A stretch of DNA of 64,000 bases from DASUBN01 sp036000105 (GTDB taxonomy: Bacteria; Pseudomonadota; Gammaproteobacteria; Natronospirales; REEB76), in the NCBI GenBank assembly GCA_036000105.1, contig DASYGE010000012.1, forward strand, positions 744,001 through 808,000. Reading direction: 5' to 3'. The position numbers and the translations under genes were made by a program. The notes beneath the pieces are model-generated. The model was not told the origin of the DNA. It did not search any database and saw only the letters and a program-made list of their open reading frames with translations. This document shows, in pieces, positions 27,101 to 34,912 of this stretch. Every line of letters begins with the position of its first letter. Position 1 is the stretch's first letter.

Positions 27101-29619
27101 AGGCCGCGAAAGCGCCGGAGAAGCGTCCCGATAAGCCGCTCAAGTTCGTGCAGCTCTCGGACCTCAAGGATTTCGACCCGGATCTCGCGGCCATCTTCTT
27201 CGAAGAGGCCAACGAGCTCCTGGAGTCCACCGACAACAGCCTGCACCAGTGGTCACAGGACAAGACCGATTCCGGTCTCGTGACCCAGCTGCAGCGCAAC
27301 CTGCACACCCTGAAGGGCGGCGCGCGCATGGCCGGCCTCACGCCCATGGGCGACTTGAGCCACGAGATGGAGACGGTGCTGACAGACGTGGTGGACGGTC
27401 GCATCGCCGCCTCCACCGAGATGTTCATCCTGCTGAACCGCGCCGTGGACCGCCTGCACCGCATGATGGAGCAGGCCTACGCCAACCAACCTATTTTCGA
27501 TGCCGGCGACCTCGTCCTCGACCTGAAGCGTGTGCACGGTCACACCGTGGACGAGGAGCTGGAGCCGCAGTCCGCTGATGAGCGTTTCGAGAGCATCACG
27601 CTCTTGTCCCCGCCGCCGATCATCGACCACACGGCGGAAGGCGTGCAGACCCGCAGCACCCCCGGCCGTGCTTCGCTGCCGGTGGAGACTCAGGCGGCAG
27701 CCGAAGCCGAGCCCGACGAAGCCGCGGAAGCGGCGCTGGGCGGCGACAGCGAACGCCGCACCGGCTCCCGCATCCAATATGAGCTGGTCCGCGTCCGCGC
27801 GGACCTCTTGGAGCACGCGCTCAACCACGCGGGCGAGGTGGGTATCTACCGCTCCCGCCTGGAACAGCAGGTCAACACCATCAACTTCAACCTGGGCGAA
27901 CTCGAACAGACGGTGGTGCGTCTGCGCGACCAGCTGCGTAACCTGGAGATCGAGACCGAAGCCCAGATTCGTTCGCAATACGTGAAGGATGCGGGCGACC
28001 AGATCAATCCCGATTTCGACCCGCTGGAACTCGACCAGTTCTCCACATTGCAACAGCTGTCCCGCGCACTCGCCGAGTCCGTAGGCGACTTGGTCAGCAT
28101 CCAGGGCCTCTTGACCAACCAGGCCCGCGAGGCCGAGACCCTGCTGCTGCAGCAGTCGCGCGTCACCACCGAACTGCAAGACGGCCTCATGCGTACCCGC
28201 ATGGTGCCGTTCTCGCGGCACGCCCAGCGCCTGCGCCGTGTGGTGCGGCAGACAGCGGATGAAGAGAACAAGCAGGTGGAGGTCAAGTTCATCGGCGCAG
28301 AAGGCGAGATGGACCGCCAGGTGCTGGAGCGCGTGCTCGCGCCCCTGGAGCACATGTTGCGCAACTCCGTGGTGCACGGCATCGAGGACGGCAAGACGCG
28401 CAAGCAGCGCAAGAAACCCGCCGCCGGCACCATCAGCATCGCACTGCACCGCGAAGGTTCCGAAGTCGTGATGGAAGTCATGGACGACGGCGCGGGCCTG
28501 AACATCAAGGCGATCCGCAAGAAGGCCGAGGAACTCGGCATGACCACCAAGGACGCCAGGCTCTCCGAGCGCGACATCATGCTGTTCGTGCTGGAGCCCG
28601 GCTTCTCCACCGCCGCCAAGGTCACCCAGTCCGCCGGGCGCGGCGTGGGCATGGACGTGGTGGCGAGCGAGATCAAGCAGTTGGGCGGCACGCTACGCAT
28701 GGATTCCACCGAAGCGCAGGGTGCCAAGTTCACCGTGCGCCTGCCGTTCACCCTGTCCATCACCCAAGCCTTGCTGGTGCGTGTGGCCGAGCAGCCCTAT
28801 GCGGTGCCGCTGCCCGCCATCGAGGCCATCGCGCGCATCCCGCGCATGCAGCTCGAGCAACTCATGGCCGGCGAAGACCCGGTGTACGTGTACGGCGGCC
28901 GGCAGTACCGGCTGCGCCACCTGTCGGTGCTGCTCGGCATCGGCGCCCCCCAGTTCCCCGAAGACCTCACGGCCATCCCGCTGCTCTTGGTGCGATCCGG
29001 CGATTCCTCCATCGCCCTCATCACCGAAGGCATGCAGGGCAGCCGCGAGGTGGTCGTGAAATCCGTGGGTCCGCAGGTCAGCAGCATCCGCGGCCTCTCC
29101 GGCGCCACCATCCTGGGCGACGGCAGCATCCTGCTCATCCTGGACGTGACCGCGCTGGCGCGCACCATCGCGCTGCCGGAAGCCGACCGGATCGTGGTGG
29201 AGGAACGCGAAGTGCCCCAGGAAGACGTGCGTACCTTCGCCATGGTGGTGGACGATTCCATCACCGTGCGCCGCGTGACCCAGCGCCTCTTGGAGCGCTA
29301 CAACATGCGGGTCATCACCGCGAAGGACGGCGTGGACGCGCTCGCCCTGCTGCAGGAGAACATCCCCGACGTCATGCTGCTGGACATCGAGATGCCGCGC
29401 ATGGACGGCTACGAACTGGCGCAGCACATGCGCAACGACGAGCGCTTCCAGAAGATACCCATCATCATGATCACCTCGCGCACCGGTGAGAAGCACCGCA
29501 ACCGGGCCATGGAGATTGGGGTGAACAAGTACCTGGGCAAGCCCTATCAGGAGACCGAGCTCCTGGAGAACATCCAGGAACTGGTGGGCACCTTCAACCC
29601 GCAACGGACCTCGTGGTGA
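24139..29619 (+). CDS. chpA: Hybrid chemotaxis histidine kinase ChpA
   Basis: A 1,826-residue CheA-type kinase. Hpt-like modules carry candidate phospho-His at residues 48 (LLHQVQG), 708 (FHTLKGSGRMVG), 880 (LHTLHGSS) and 1056 (LHTLKGGARMAG). Between residues 100 and 600 further helical repeats lack the His (for example HMREIQASFRFLD). The dimerisation helices are near 1224-1330, the ATPase domain has LRNSVVHGIED near 1408, DDGAGLN near 1450 and GRGVGMDVV, and a CheW domain spans about 1535-1680. The C-terminal receiver has its phospho-Asp at 1749. Linkers have repeated EEPTIM-like tetrads. It sits between pilJ and chpC, with no pilK. Confidence 0.96.
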   Translation: MSQVASDSLMWIKNELDHTLVRARQALETYVEKAEDKEALGQCLELLHQVQGTLRIVEVYGAAMLAEEMESVVRGFDTGEVARSDTAFEVLMRAMLQLPDYLERVIGGRRDMPLALLSLLNDLRTVRGQPLLSESALFAYNLAGRSTTSMAAQVPAPKAVDVKGLAAKVRPKFQSALLGWYKGDDAPKHLAVLADSAEKLEQAATTPTVFELWWIVGGIIEGLREGGIEADVSLKQLLGQVDRQMKKLMEQGEAQAAEEPAQELVNNLLYYIGRASTEGKRIAAIKESFKLGDLLPHESELAEARDSLSGPNVNLMRTVSGAIREDISRIKDTLDIFVRMGKSDTGELAPLDELIKKVGDTLTVLGLPKLNLELEAQRKNLQQLLAAKRAPEEAELMEIASGIVRVESGLDDAINELISPDGPKTGIGADSGSQAEMREVQSAVIRESIINMARVKEAIVEFVNDPAHREVLKPLPRHMREIQASFRFLDMQRVVELLASLRQYILKRLLSGKGAPPQNELDRMADAIVSMEFYLETVQQGRGNPLSMLDNAEACVAALGFPVGEDYPEEGDPYVSTGTASGNLEESMPGESIVMEGVAVEDISLSEGPSEDPTIMKEEPTIMEEHAPPVMKQKAAAKQAAKPGAATPVPPSAAGPAVVMSADVDPEIVEIFLEEAQEEMNSLRESFPRWRSNPADREALATMRRSFHTLKGSGRMVGARLIGEFAWAIENMLNRVIDQTVTPSDDMFALIDMSIAALPELVEQLEVGTAPKVNVQPMMDTALAMSRGEEPALPGAADMVPAPAEEPTMIRPAGMQISGAEEPTVIMPRVEVLPPAVSMDPVLYEIFKREAEGHLAVIEAFRVQAMTDRTVTEDVVRALHTLHGSSALAGATNLATLTEPLHRYVAALHEQAQLLPAEHIALMGDSLRTAHAMLIALGSGQTLPVPKGLLGRLKTLRTEALGESFGEDIVMSGPAEVETPAAQPKAKQAAKAPEKRPDKPLKFVQLSDLKDFDPDLAAIFFEEANELLESTDNSLHQWSQDKTDSGLVTQLQRNLHTLKGGARMAGLTPMGDLSHEMETVLTDVVDGRIAASTEMFILLNRAVDRLHRMMEQAYANQPIFDAGDLVLDLKRVHGHTVDEELEPQSADERFESITLLSPPPIIDHTAEGVQTRSTPGRASLPVETQAAAEAEPDEAAEAALGGDSERRTGSRIQYELVRVRADLLEHALNHAGEVGIYRSRLEQQVNTINFNLGELEQTVVRLRDQLRNLEIETEAQIRSQYVKDAGDQINPDFDPLELDQFSTLQQLSRALAESVGDLVSIQGLLTNQAREAETLLLQQSRVTTELQDGLMRTRMVPFSRHAQRLRRVVRQTADEENKQVEVKFIGAEGEMDRQVLERVLAPLEHMLRNSVVHGIEDGKTRKQRKKPAAGTISIALHREGSEVVMEVMDDGAGLNIKAIRKKAEELGMTTKDARLSERDIMLFVLEPGFSTAAKVTQSAGRGVGMDVVASEIKQLGGTLRMDSTEAQGAKFTVRLPFTLSITQALLVRVAEQPYAVPLPAIEAIARIPRMQLEQLMAGEDPVYVYGGRQYRLRHLSVLLGIGAPQFPEDLTAIPLLLVRSGDSSIALITEGMQGSREVVVKSVGPQVSSIRGLSGATILGDGSILLILDVTALARTIALPEADRIVVEEREVPQEDVRTFAMVVDDSITVRRVTQRLLERYNMRVITAKDGVDALALLQENIPDVMLLDIEMPRMDGYELAQHMRNDERFQKIPIIMITSRTGEKHRNRAMEIGVNKYLGKPYQETELLENIQELVGTFNPQRTSW

Positions 29620-29622
29620 TGC

Positions 29623-30153
29623 ATGGCTGACCAGTTCGACGAGGTCTATAGCCTGCTCATCCCCTTCGCCGGGGGCAAGCTCATCCTGCCCCGGGTGTCG
29701 ATCACCGAGGTCACGGGCTTCCTGAGGCCGAAACCCGTGCGCAATGCGCCTGAGTGGCTCATGGGGCTCATCAACTGGCATAACCAGGAAGTGCCGCTGG
29801 TGTCTTTCGAGGGCCTCTGCGGCCGCAAGGTGCCGGAGCGGGCCAACCGCACCCGCATCGCCATCGCCCACACCATCGGTGAGCAGATCAACCCGCCGGT
29901 GGTCGCCATCCTGACCCAGGGTTATCCCTATCTGGTGCGCGTCAACCCGGCGGTGCTCTCGGTGGACCCGGATAACGATTTCGGCGCCGACGGCCCGGTG
30001 CTGAACCGGCTGCGCATGGCGAACGAACGGCCCTTCGTACCGGATCTGGAAGCCATCGAAGAGAAGCTCCTTGAGATCATGCCGGAGAGACGTTTCACGG
30101 ATACCGCCACCGGCTCCGGTACAGCCACCGAAATTCCCCTTCCGCCTGCCTGA
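29623..30153 (+). CDS. chpC: CheW-like adaptor ChpC
   Basis: A 176-residue CheW-family protein, the second adaptor of the cluster. The CheW core is recognisable in LLIPFAGGKLILPRVSITEV, EWLMGLINWHNQEVPLVSFE and PPVVAILTQGYPYLVRV. Its start is 3 nt after the chpA stop. In Pseudomonas a methylesterase gene, chpB, separates chpA and chpC; here it is absent. Its C-terminal 40 residues (DTATGSGTATEIPLPPA) are low-complexity. A repeat element begins 5 nt after its stop, so no classic terminator closes the operon. Confidence 0.88.
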   Translation: MADQFDEVYSLLIPFAGGKLILPRVSITEVTGFLRPKPVRNAPEWLMGLINWHNQEVPLVSFEGLCGRKVPERANRTRIAIAHTIGEQINPPVVAILTQGYPYLVRVNPAVLSVDPDNDFGADGPVLNRLRMANERPFVPDLEAIEEKLLEIMPERRFTDTATGSGTATEIPLPPA

Positions 30154-30158
30154 CATCC

Positions 30159-30282
30159 GCAAAAGCTATTGCGCTTGGCATGACTTTGTTGCGCTCCGGC
30201 TCGCCGTCCTCATGCACCTAAAAGTGCACTCCGGGTGCTCGCCTCGCGCGCCTCGTCCTGCCTGCGCTCATAACGCTTTTGC
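30159..30282 (+). repeat. Dispersed intergenic element, family C copy 1
   Basis: A 124-bp element with terminal inverted repeats GCAAAAGC (30159-30166) and GCTTTTGC (30275-30282). Its middle reads GTTGCGCTCCGGCTCGCC, then a short hairpin ATGCACCT / AAAGTGCACT, then a CTCGCC-TCGCGCGCCTCG run. That order recurs at 36363 and 37394. It lies between chpC and the AT-rich islet. Confidence 0.75.
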
Positions 30283-30313
30283 TCAATTCCTTTTTTAATC
30301 GGATTCCAAAGCC

Positions 30314-30979
30314 ATGGACCGGCTAGATATTTGGACTAACTATAAAAGCAAGGTGCAAGGGTCACGTGAGGTGCTTCTTTGGCCTTGGCTTTTGTCTAAC
30401 GCAAAATCCTTTAAAGGCGTTGGAGTGGATTTGGGGTGTGGAGATGGAGAATACACGGAGCGTGTGGCGGCTTTAGCTGGCGATGAGGTTGTCGGTTTCG
30501 ATAGTGATCTGGCACTTATTAACATAGCACGTAAGAAATCAGGAGCTAAGACTCGTTATATATGTGCCGATATCACTACTGATGTGATTAGAAGTGTTTT
30601 TGCAGAAGCGAGTTTCGCATTCTCGGTATGCTGTTTCCCGCATATTTCTGATGAGCTATGCAATCAGCTCATCAGAAATTTATGTTCCGATCTTAAAGTT
30701 CCGAAGCGGATAGCTATAGTAGTTCCCCACATTCTATGGGCTAAGAATAACTACGAGAATGTCGAGGCGATTGCATCTGGTATAAAAGCCGACGCTCGTT
30801 TCGGAGGTAGGCAGTGGTTCCGGGAACAGGATTGGTATATCAATACCTTCCTGAATTATGGGATATCTTGTGAAAGCGTTTTGGACTTGATTATTCCCGA
30901 TGATCCTCGGCTTGAAAAACGTTATCGCGATAATGCGGGTTCGCCGCTATTTTTGGCGATGACTTTTGGGGAGAGATGA
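30314..30979 (+). CDS. Class I SAM-dependent methyltransferase, AT-rich
   Basis: A 221-residue methyltransferase-fold protein. Motif I is VGVDLGCGDGEYTERVA, followed by an acidic end to strand beta-2 (VVGFDSDLALI), ICADITT (motif III region) and FSVCCFPHISDELCNQLI (motif IV region). The substrate is not recognisable; small-molecule and protein targets are both possible. The composition drops sharply from its neighbours (sampled lines count near 42-54 % GC against about 65 %). Its codon choice includes many A/T-ending codons. It overlaps the next gene's ribosome binding site, so the two form a pair. It is probably acquired. Confidence 0.8.
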   Translation: MDRLDIWTNYKSKVQGSREVLLWPWLLSNAKSFKGVGVDLGCGDGEYTERVAALAGDEVVGFDSDLALINIARKKSGAKTRYICADITTDVIRSVFAEASFAFSVCCFPHISDELCNQLIRNLCSDLKVPKRIAIVVPHILWAKNNYENVEAIASGIKADARFGGRQWFREQDWYINTFLNYGISCESVLDLIIPDDPRLEKRYRDNAGSPLFLAMTFGER

Positions 30980-30980
30980 T

Positions 30981-31526
30981 ATGACTACCAAGGATCAGCA
31001 AGCGCGTGATGCATTCGATTACGCACACAGAAATCGACTCTTCGAGATAGAAATGTTTTGGAAGCGGAGTTTGGTTTATTGGGGATTTATCGCTGCAGCA
31101 TTCGTAGCCTTTGCGGCACTTGCTGCAAAAGGAAGTCGATATTCAGTTGTGTTTTGCTGTTTTGGATTTGTCTGCTCAGTAGTTTGGTCTATCGGAAATA
31201 GAGGCAGCAAATATTGGCAGGAATATTGGGAGATAAAAGTTAAGGACGTTCAGCACGCCGTTACGGGAGATATGTTCATTGATCACAAACCAAAGCGGCA
31301 TGCTTGGTATGAACAGTTTGCTCCCCGTAGATTTTCTGTCAGTAAGTTGGTGATGGGGTTAAGCGACTATTCGATAGTCGTATGGCTCGCATTATTGATA
31401 TACGGGAATTGGAAATTGTTTGCTGAACCCACGGAGTATGCCAAACACGTATTTCTGGCGGGATTTAGTCTAGTGACTGTTGTCTATGCCGTGTATTTAG
31501 TGTTTGCATGTGAATCGGAAGATTGA
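30981..31526 (+). CDS. Four-helix membrane protein, RipA-like, AT-rich
   Basis: A 181-residue protein with four hydrophobic helices (about residues 28-50, 55-74, 125-142 and 150-172) and a cytoplasmic or extracytoplasmic loop containing GNRGSKYWQEYWEIKVKDVQ. That loop recalls bacterial RipA-type octameric membrane proteins, but I give this only as a resemblance. GGGGAGAG ends just before the ATG at 30981, one base after the methyltransferase stop, so the pair is probably co-transcribed. The stop is six nt from the convergent rsmE stop with no terminator between. The AT-rich composition matches the methyltransferase. Function is unknown. Confidence 0.7.
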   Translation: MTTKDQQARDAFDYAHRNRLFEIEMFWKRSLVYWGFIAAAFVAFAALAAKGSRYSVVFCCFGFVCSVVWSIGNRGSKYWQEYWEIKVKDVQHAVTGDMFIDHKPKRHAWYEQFAPRRFSVSKLVMGLSDYSIVVWLALLIYGNWKLFAEPTEYAKHVFLAGFSLVTVVYAVYLVFACESED

Positions 31527-31532
31527 AGGTGC

Positions 31533-32270
31533 TTACCCTAAGTCACCCCACTTCGATTGCAACAGGCTGAGCGCGACAAGTGCCGCCGTCTCGGTGCGCA
31601 GGATGCGTGGGCCGAGCTTGAGGCCCGTGAAGCCGACATGAGCTGCCAGCGCCACTTCCTTCTCGCTCAGCCCCCCCTCGGGGCCCACCAATAGCATCAC
31701 GCGCCCATCGGCAGGCTTGGGGATATCGCCCGCTGTCTTGCCACCCAGAGGGTCCAGCAGGAGTTTGAGACCCGCGTCGCGCTTGGCAGAGAGGAAAGCA
31801 TCCAGCTTCAGGGGCAGATCCACCTGCGGCACCTGTACCCGGCTGCTTTGTTCGCAGGCTCCGGTGGCGACGGCCTGCCAGTGTTCCTGCCGGGCGAGGG
31901 CCTTGTCCGCATCCAGCTTCACCACGCTGCGTTCGGTGAACACCGGCATGATGTGGGCGACGCCCAGTTCCACCGCCTTCTGTATCGTGTAATCCATACG
32001 CTCGCCCCGGGAGATGCCCTGGGCGAGGGTCACTTGCAAGGGCGATTCCACCGCCGGTGAGCGGGCGCCTTGGATCGTCACCCAGGCGGTGTTCCTGACG
32101 GGTATCTCCACCCGGGCATCGAACTCCTGCCCCGAGCCGTCGAAGAGGATCACCGCGTCACCGGGTTTCAGGCGCAGCACCATGAGTAGGTGATGAGCCG
32201 CCGCGAGATCCAGCTCGACCCGTGTGAGGCCGGCGAGGGGAGTGCCGTGGAAGACCCGGGGTATGCGCAT
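31533..32270 (-). CDS. rsmE: 16S rRNA m3U1498 methyltransferase
   Basis: A 245-residue SPOUT-family enzyme that methylates N3 of U1498 in 16S rRNA. The N-terminal PUA-like domain starts MRIPRVFHGTPL. The SPOUT knot shows GVAHIMPVFTERSVVKLD, VGPEGGLSEKEVALA and LKLGPRILRTETAALVAL. The ATG at 32270 is 1 nt beyond the bioA stop, so it is coupled to bioA. The longer open frame to 32396 overlaps bioA without similarity. Confidence 0.95.
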   Translation of the reverse strand: MRIPRVFHGTPLAGLTRVELDLAAAHHLLMVLRLKPGDAVILFDGSGQEFDARVEIPVRNTAWVTIQGARSPAVESPLQVTLAQGISRGERMDYTIQKAVELGVAHIMPVFTERSVVKLDADKALARQEHWQAVATGACEQSSRVQVPQVDLPLKLDAFLSAKRDAGLKLLLDPLGGKTAGDIPKPADGRVMLLVGPEGGLSEKEVALAAHVGFTGLKLGPRILRTETAALVALSLLQSKWGDLG

Positions 32271-32271
32271 G

Positions 32272-33624
32272 TCAGTCCGCCGTCGCGAGGGTGATGCCTT
32301 CGGAGGCAACTTGCACCATGAAGTCGATCTCCTCCGGCGTGATGACGTAGGGCGGCATGAAATACACCACGTTGCCCACGGGGCGCAGCAGCACACCGCG
32401 TTTCAGTCCGTGCTGATAGACGCGCAGGCCACGGCGTTCCTGCCAGGGGTAAGGCCGGCGGGCTTTCTTGTCTCGCACCATCTCGATGGCCAGGATCATG
32501 CCGTGCTGGCGCACTTCCGCCACATGCCTGAGATCTTGCATCGGGGCGGCAGCCTTCGCCATGCGTTCCGAGAGCGCCCAGTTGCGGCTGATGACGTCGT
32601 CCTCCCGGAATATGTCCAGGGTCGCCAGAGCCGCCCGGCAGCCTAAGGCATTGCCGGTATAGCTGTGGGAGTGCAGGAAGGCATTGAGCTTGGTGTAATC
32701 GTCGTAGAAGGCGTCGTACACCGCTTCCCGGGTCATGACCACGCTCAGGGGCAGATAGCCTCCCGTGAGGCCCTTGGAGAGGCACAGGAAGTCCGGCGTG
32801 ATGCCCGCATGCTCGGAGGCGAAGAGCCGGCCGGTGCGGCCGAAGCCCACGGCGATCTCGTCGGCGATGAGATGCACCCCATAACGGTCGCAGGCTTCCC
32901 GCAGGAGCTTGAGATACACCGGGTGATACATGCGCATGTTGCCGGCGCACTGCACCAGGGGCTCCAGGATCACGGCACACACTTCCCGGTGATGCCGCTC
33001 CAGGCTCTGCTCCATCTCTTGGAACATCCTGCGGGTGTGCGATTCCCAGCTCTCGCCCGCTTGCCGATCGAAACAATCTGGACTGGGTACGGTGATCACG
33101 TCCATGAGGAGCGGCTTGTAGGTCTCTTTGTAGAGTTCCACATTGCCCACTGCTAGAGCCCCCAGGGTCTCACCGTGGTAGCTATTGCTCAAGGTGATGA
33201 AGCGGGTCTTCTCAGGTTTTCCCAGGTTCTTCCAGTAATGGAAGCTCATCTTCACGGCCACTTCCACCGCGGAGGAGCCGTTGTCGGCGTAGAAGCAGCG
33301 GGTGAGCCCCTTGGGCGCGAGCCGCACCAGCCGCTCCGAGAGTTCCACCACCGCCGTGTGGCTGAACCCGGCCAGGATCACATGCTCCAGCTCTTCCAGC
33401 TGTTGGATGAGTGCGGCGTTGATGCGCGGATTGCAGTGGCCGAAGAGGTTCGTCCACCAGGAGCTGATGGCATCCAGGTAACGATGGCCTTCGAAATCTT
33501 CCAGCCATACGCCTTCGCCGCGCCGGATGGGCACCGGCGGCAGCAGCTCGTGGTCCTTCATCTGGGTGCAGGGGTGCCACAGCACCTTGAGGTCGCGGCG
33601 TATGAAGGCGTCGTTCTCGTTCAT
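32272..33624 (-). CDS. bioA: Adenosylmethionine--8-amino-7-oxononanoate transaminase
   Basis: A 450-residue class III aminotransferase that converts KAPA to DAPA using SAM in biotin synthesis. The motifs WHPCTQM, ISSWWTNLFGHCNPRIN, the cofactor region FYADNGSSAVEVA, the Asp in DEIAVGFGRTG, and the PLP Lys in LCLSKGLTGGYLPLS are family signatures. PLP Lys is near residue 285. It lies 16 nt after the argE stop and just before rsmE. No other bio genes are near. Confidence 0.96.
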   Translation of the reverse strand: MNENDAFIRRDLKVLWHPCTQMKDHELLPPVPIRRGEGVWLEDFEGHRYLDAISSWWTNLFGHCNPRINAALIQQLEELEHVILAGFSHTAVVELSERLVRLAPKGLTRCFYADNGSSAVEVAVKMSFHYWKNLGKPEKTRFITLSNSYHGETLGALAVGNVELYKETYKPLLMDVITVPSPDCFDRQAGESWESHTRRMFQEMEQSLERHHREVCAVILEPLVQCAGNMRMYHPVYLKLLREACDRYGVHLIADEIAVGFGRTGRLFASEHAGITPDFLCLSKGLTGGYLPLSVVMTREAVYDAFYDDYTKLNAFLHSHSYTGNALGCRAALATLDIFREDDVISRNWALSERMAKAAAPMQDLRHVAEVRQHGMILAIEMVRDKKARRPYPWQERRGLRVYQHGLKRGVLLRPVGNVVYFMPPYVITPEEIDFMVQVASEGITLATAD

Positions 33625-33640
33625 GCTGGGTACGTTCGGT

Positions 33641-34822
33641 TCAGCTGCGCTGAGCGGCAGGCTCCGCGACGCAGAAGCGCTGGATGAGTTGCTCCAGCAC
33701 CCGTTGGGTGGGTTCCACCATGGCTACCGGCAGGGATTCGTTGGGTTGATGCGCCACGTTGATGTCACCGGGCCCGAGGATCACCGTCTGCATGCCGAGC
33801 GCCTGCAGGAAGGGGCCCTCGGTGGCGAAGGCCACCGCTTCCGAGGCATGGCCCGTGAGACTCTCGGCGGTCTTGACCAGCTCCGAGGTGCCCGGGGTCA
33901 TCAAGGGATCGCTGCCCTGGAACAGGCTGCGGAACTCCACCCCGAAGCTGTGGCCGGCGAGCGCAGTGCTCAGGCGCTCGCGTGCTTCGGCGCGCACCTG
34001 TTGGGCGGTCATGCCCGGCAGGATGCGGATGTCGAAATGCAGCTCGCAGTCGGGGCAGATGCGGTTCGGGTTATCGCCGCCCTTGATGTGGCCGAGGTTG
34101 AGGGTCGGTGTCGGTATCTTGAAATGCACGTCATGATGATGGGCCTGCAGCTCACCGCGATAAGCGAGCAGCCCGGCGATGGCCCGGTGCATGCCCTCTA
34201 AGGCATTCTTGCCGAGGGAGGGGTCGCTGGAGTGGCCGGAGCGGCCGATGATCTTCACCGCCTCCATGAGGATGCCCTTGTGCATGTGTACGGGCTTCAG
34301 CATGGTCGGTTCGCCGATGACCGCATAGCGGGCTTTGGGTTTCCCGGCCGCCACCAGCGCCCGCCCGCCGGACATGCTGCTCTCTTCATCCGCGGTGGCG
34401 AGGATGATGAGCGGTTGCTTCAGATCTTTCGCCTGGTGGCGGGAGGCGGTCTCGATGGCCAGCGCGATGAAGCCCTTCATGTCGCAGATGCCGAGGCCGT
34501 AGTAGTTGCCGTCCCGTTCCGCGAGCTTGAAAGGGTCTGAGTCCCAGCCCTTCTCATCGAAGGGCACCGTGTCCATGTGGCCAGCCAGCACCAGGCCGCC
34601 GGGGCCTTGCCCCAGGGTGCCGATGACGTTCAGCTTGCCCGGCACCCCGGGTATCTCCTGCAACTCCACGCTGAAGCCTAAGGATTCCAGCCAGCCGGCG
34701 ATGCGCTCCGCCGCCGGGCGGTTGCTCATGTCGAACTGGGGGCTCACGCTGCTCACGCTGGGCGCGCCGATGAGGCCGGTGAGCATCTCCCTGAGCGTGG
34801 GCACGGCGCGGGTCTGGGGCAT
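33641..34822 (-). CDS. argE: Acetylornithine deacetylase
   Basis: A 393-residue M20-family metallohydrolase that removes the acetyl group from N-acetylornithine, a step of arginine synthesis. Metal ligands appear in LVLAGHMDTVP, GLGICDMKG and ADEESSMSGG, with the later HKGILMEAVKIIGRSGHSS dimerisation region. I start at the ATG at 34822 (MPQTRAVPTL); the ATG at 34861 would add 13 residues and cannot be excluded. It heads argE-bioA-rsmE. Desuccinylase or related M20 activity is the alternative. Confidence 0.88.
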   Translation of the reverse strand: MPQTRAVPTLREMLTGLIGAPSVSSVSPQFDMSNRPAAERIAGWLESLGFSVELQEIPGVPGKLNVIGTLGQGPGGLVLAGHMDTVPFDEKGWDSDPFKLAERDGNYYGLGICDMKGFIALAIETASRHQAKDLKQPLIILATADEESSMSGGRALVAAGKPKARYAVIGEPTMLKPVHMHKGILMEAVKIIGRSGHSSDPSLGKNALEGMHRAIAGLLAYRGELQAHHHDVHFKIPTPTLNLGHIKGGDNPNRICPDCELHFDIRILPGMTAQQVRAEARERLSTALAGHSFGVEFRSLFQGSDPLMTPGTSELVKTAESLTGHASEAVAFATEGPFLQALGMQTVILGPGDINVAHQPNESLPVAMVEPTQRVLEQLIQRFCVAEPAAQRS

Positions 34823-34912
34823 GGGGGTTTCCGGGAAGGCGGTACGCGAAGTTTTGCGCATTTGACCCCGGGTAGCAACCTCTCATGCGTGGCTTGGGAG
34901 ATACTAAACGCC

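Noticed and set aside
30071..30298. 75-residue plus-strand open frame after chpC
   Set aside because: It is largely the family C repeat element, which is non-coding elsewhere.
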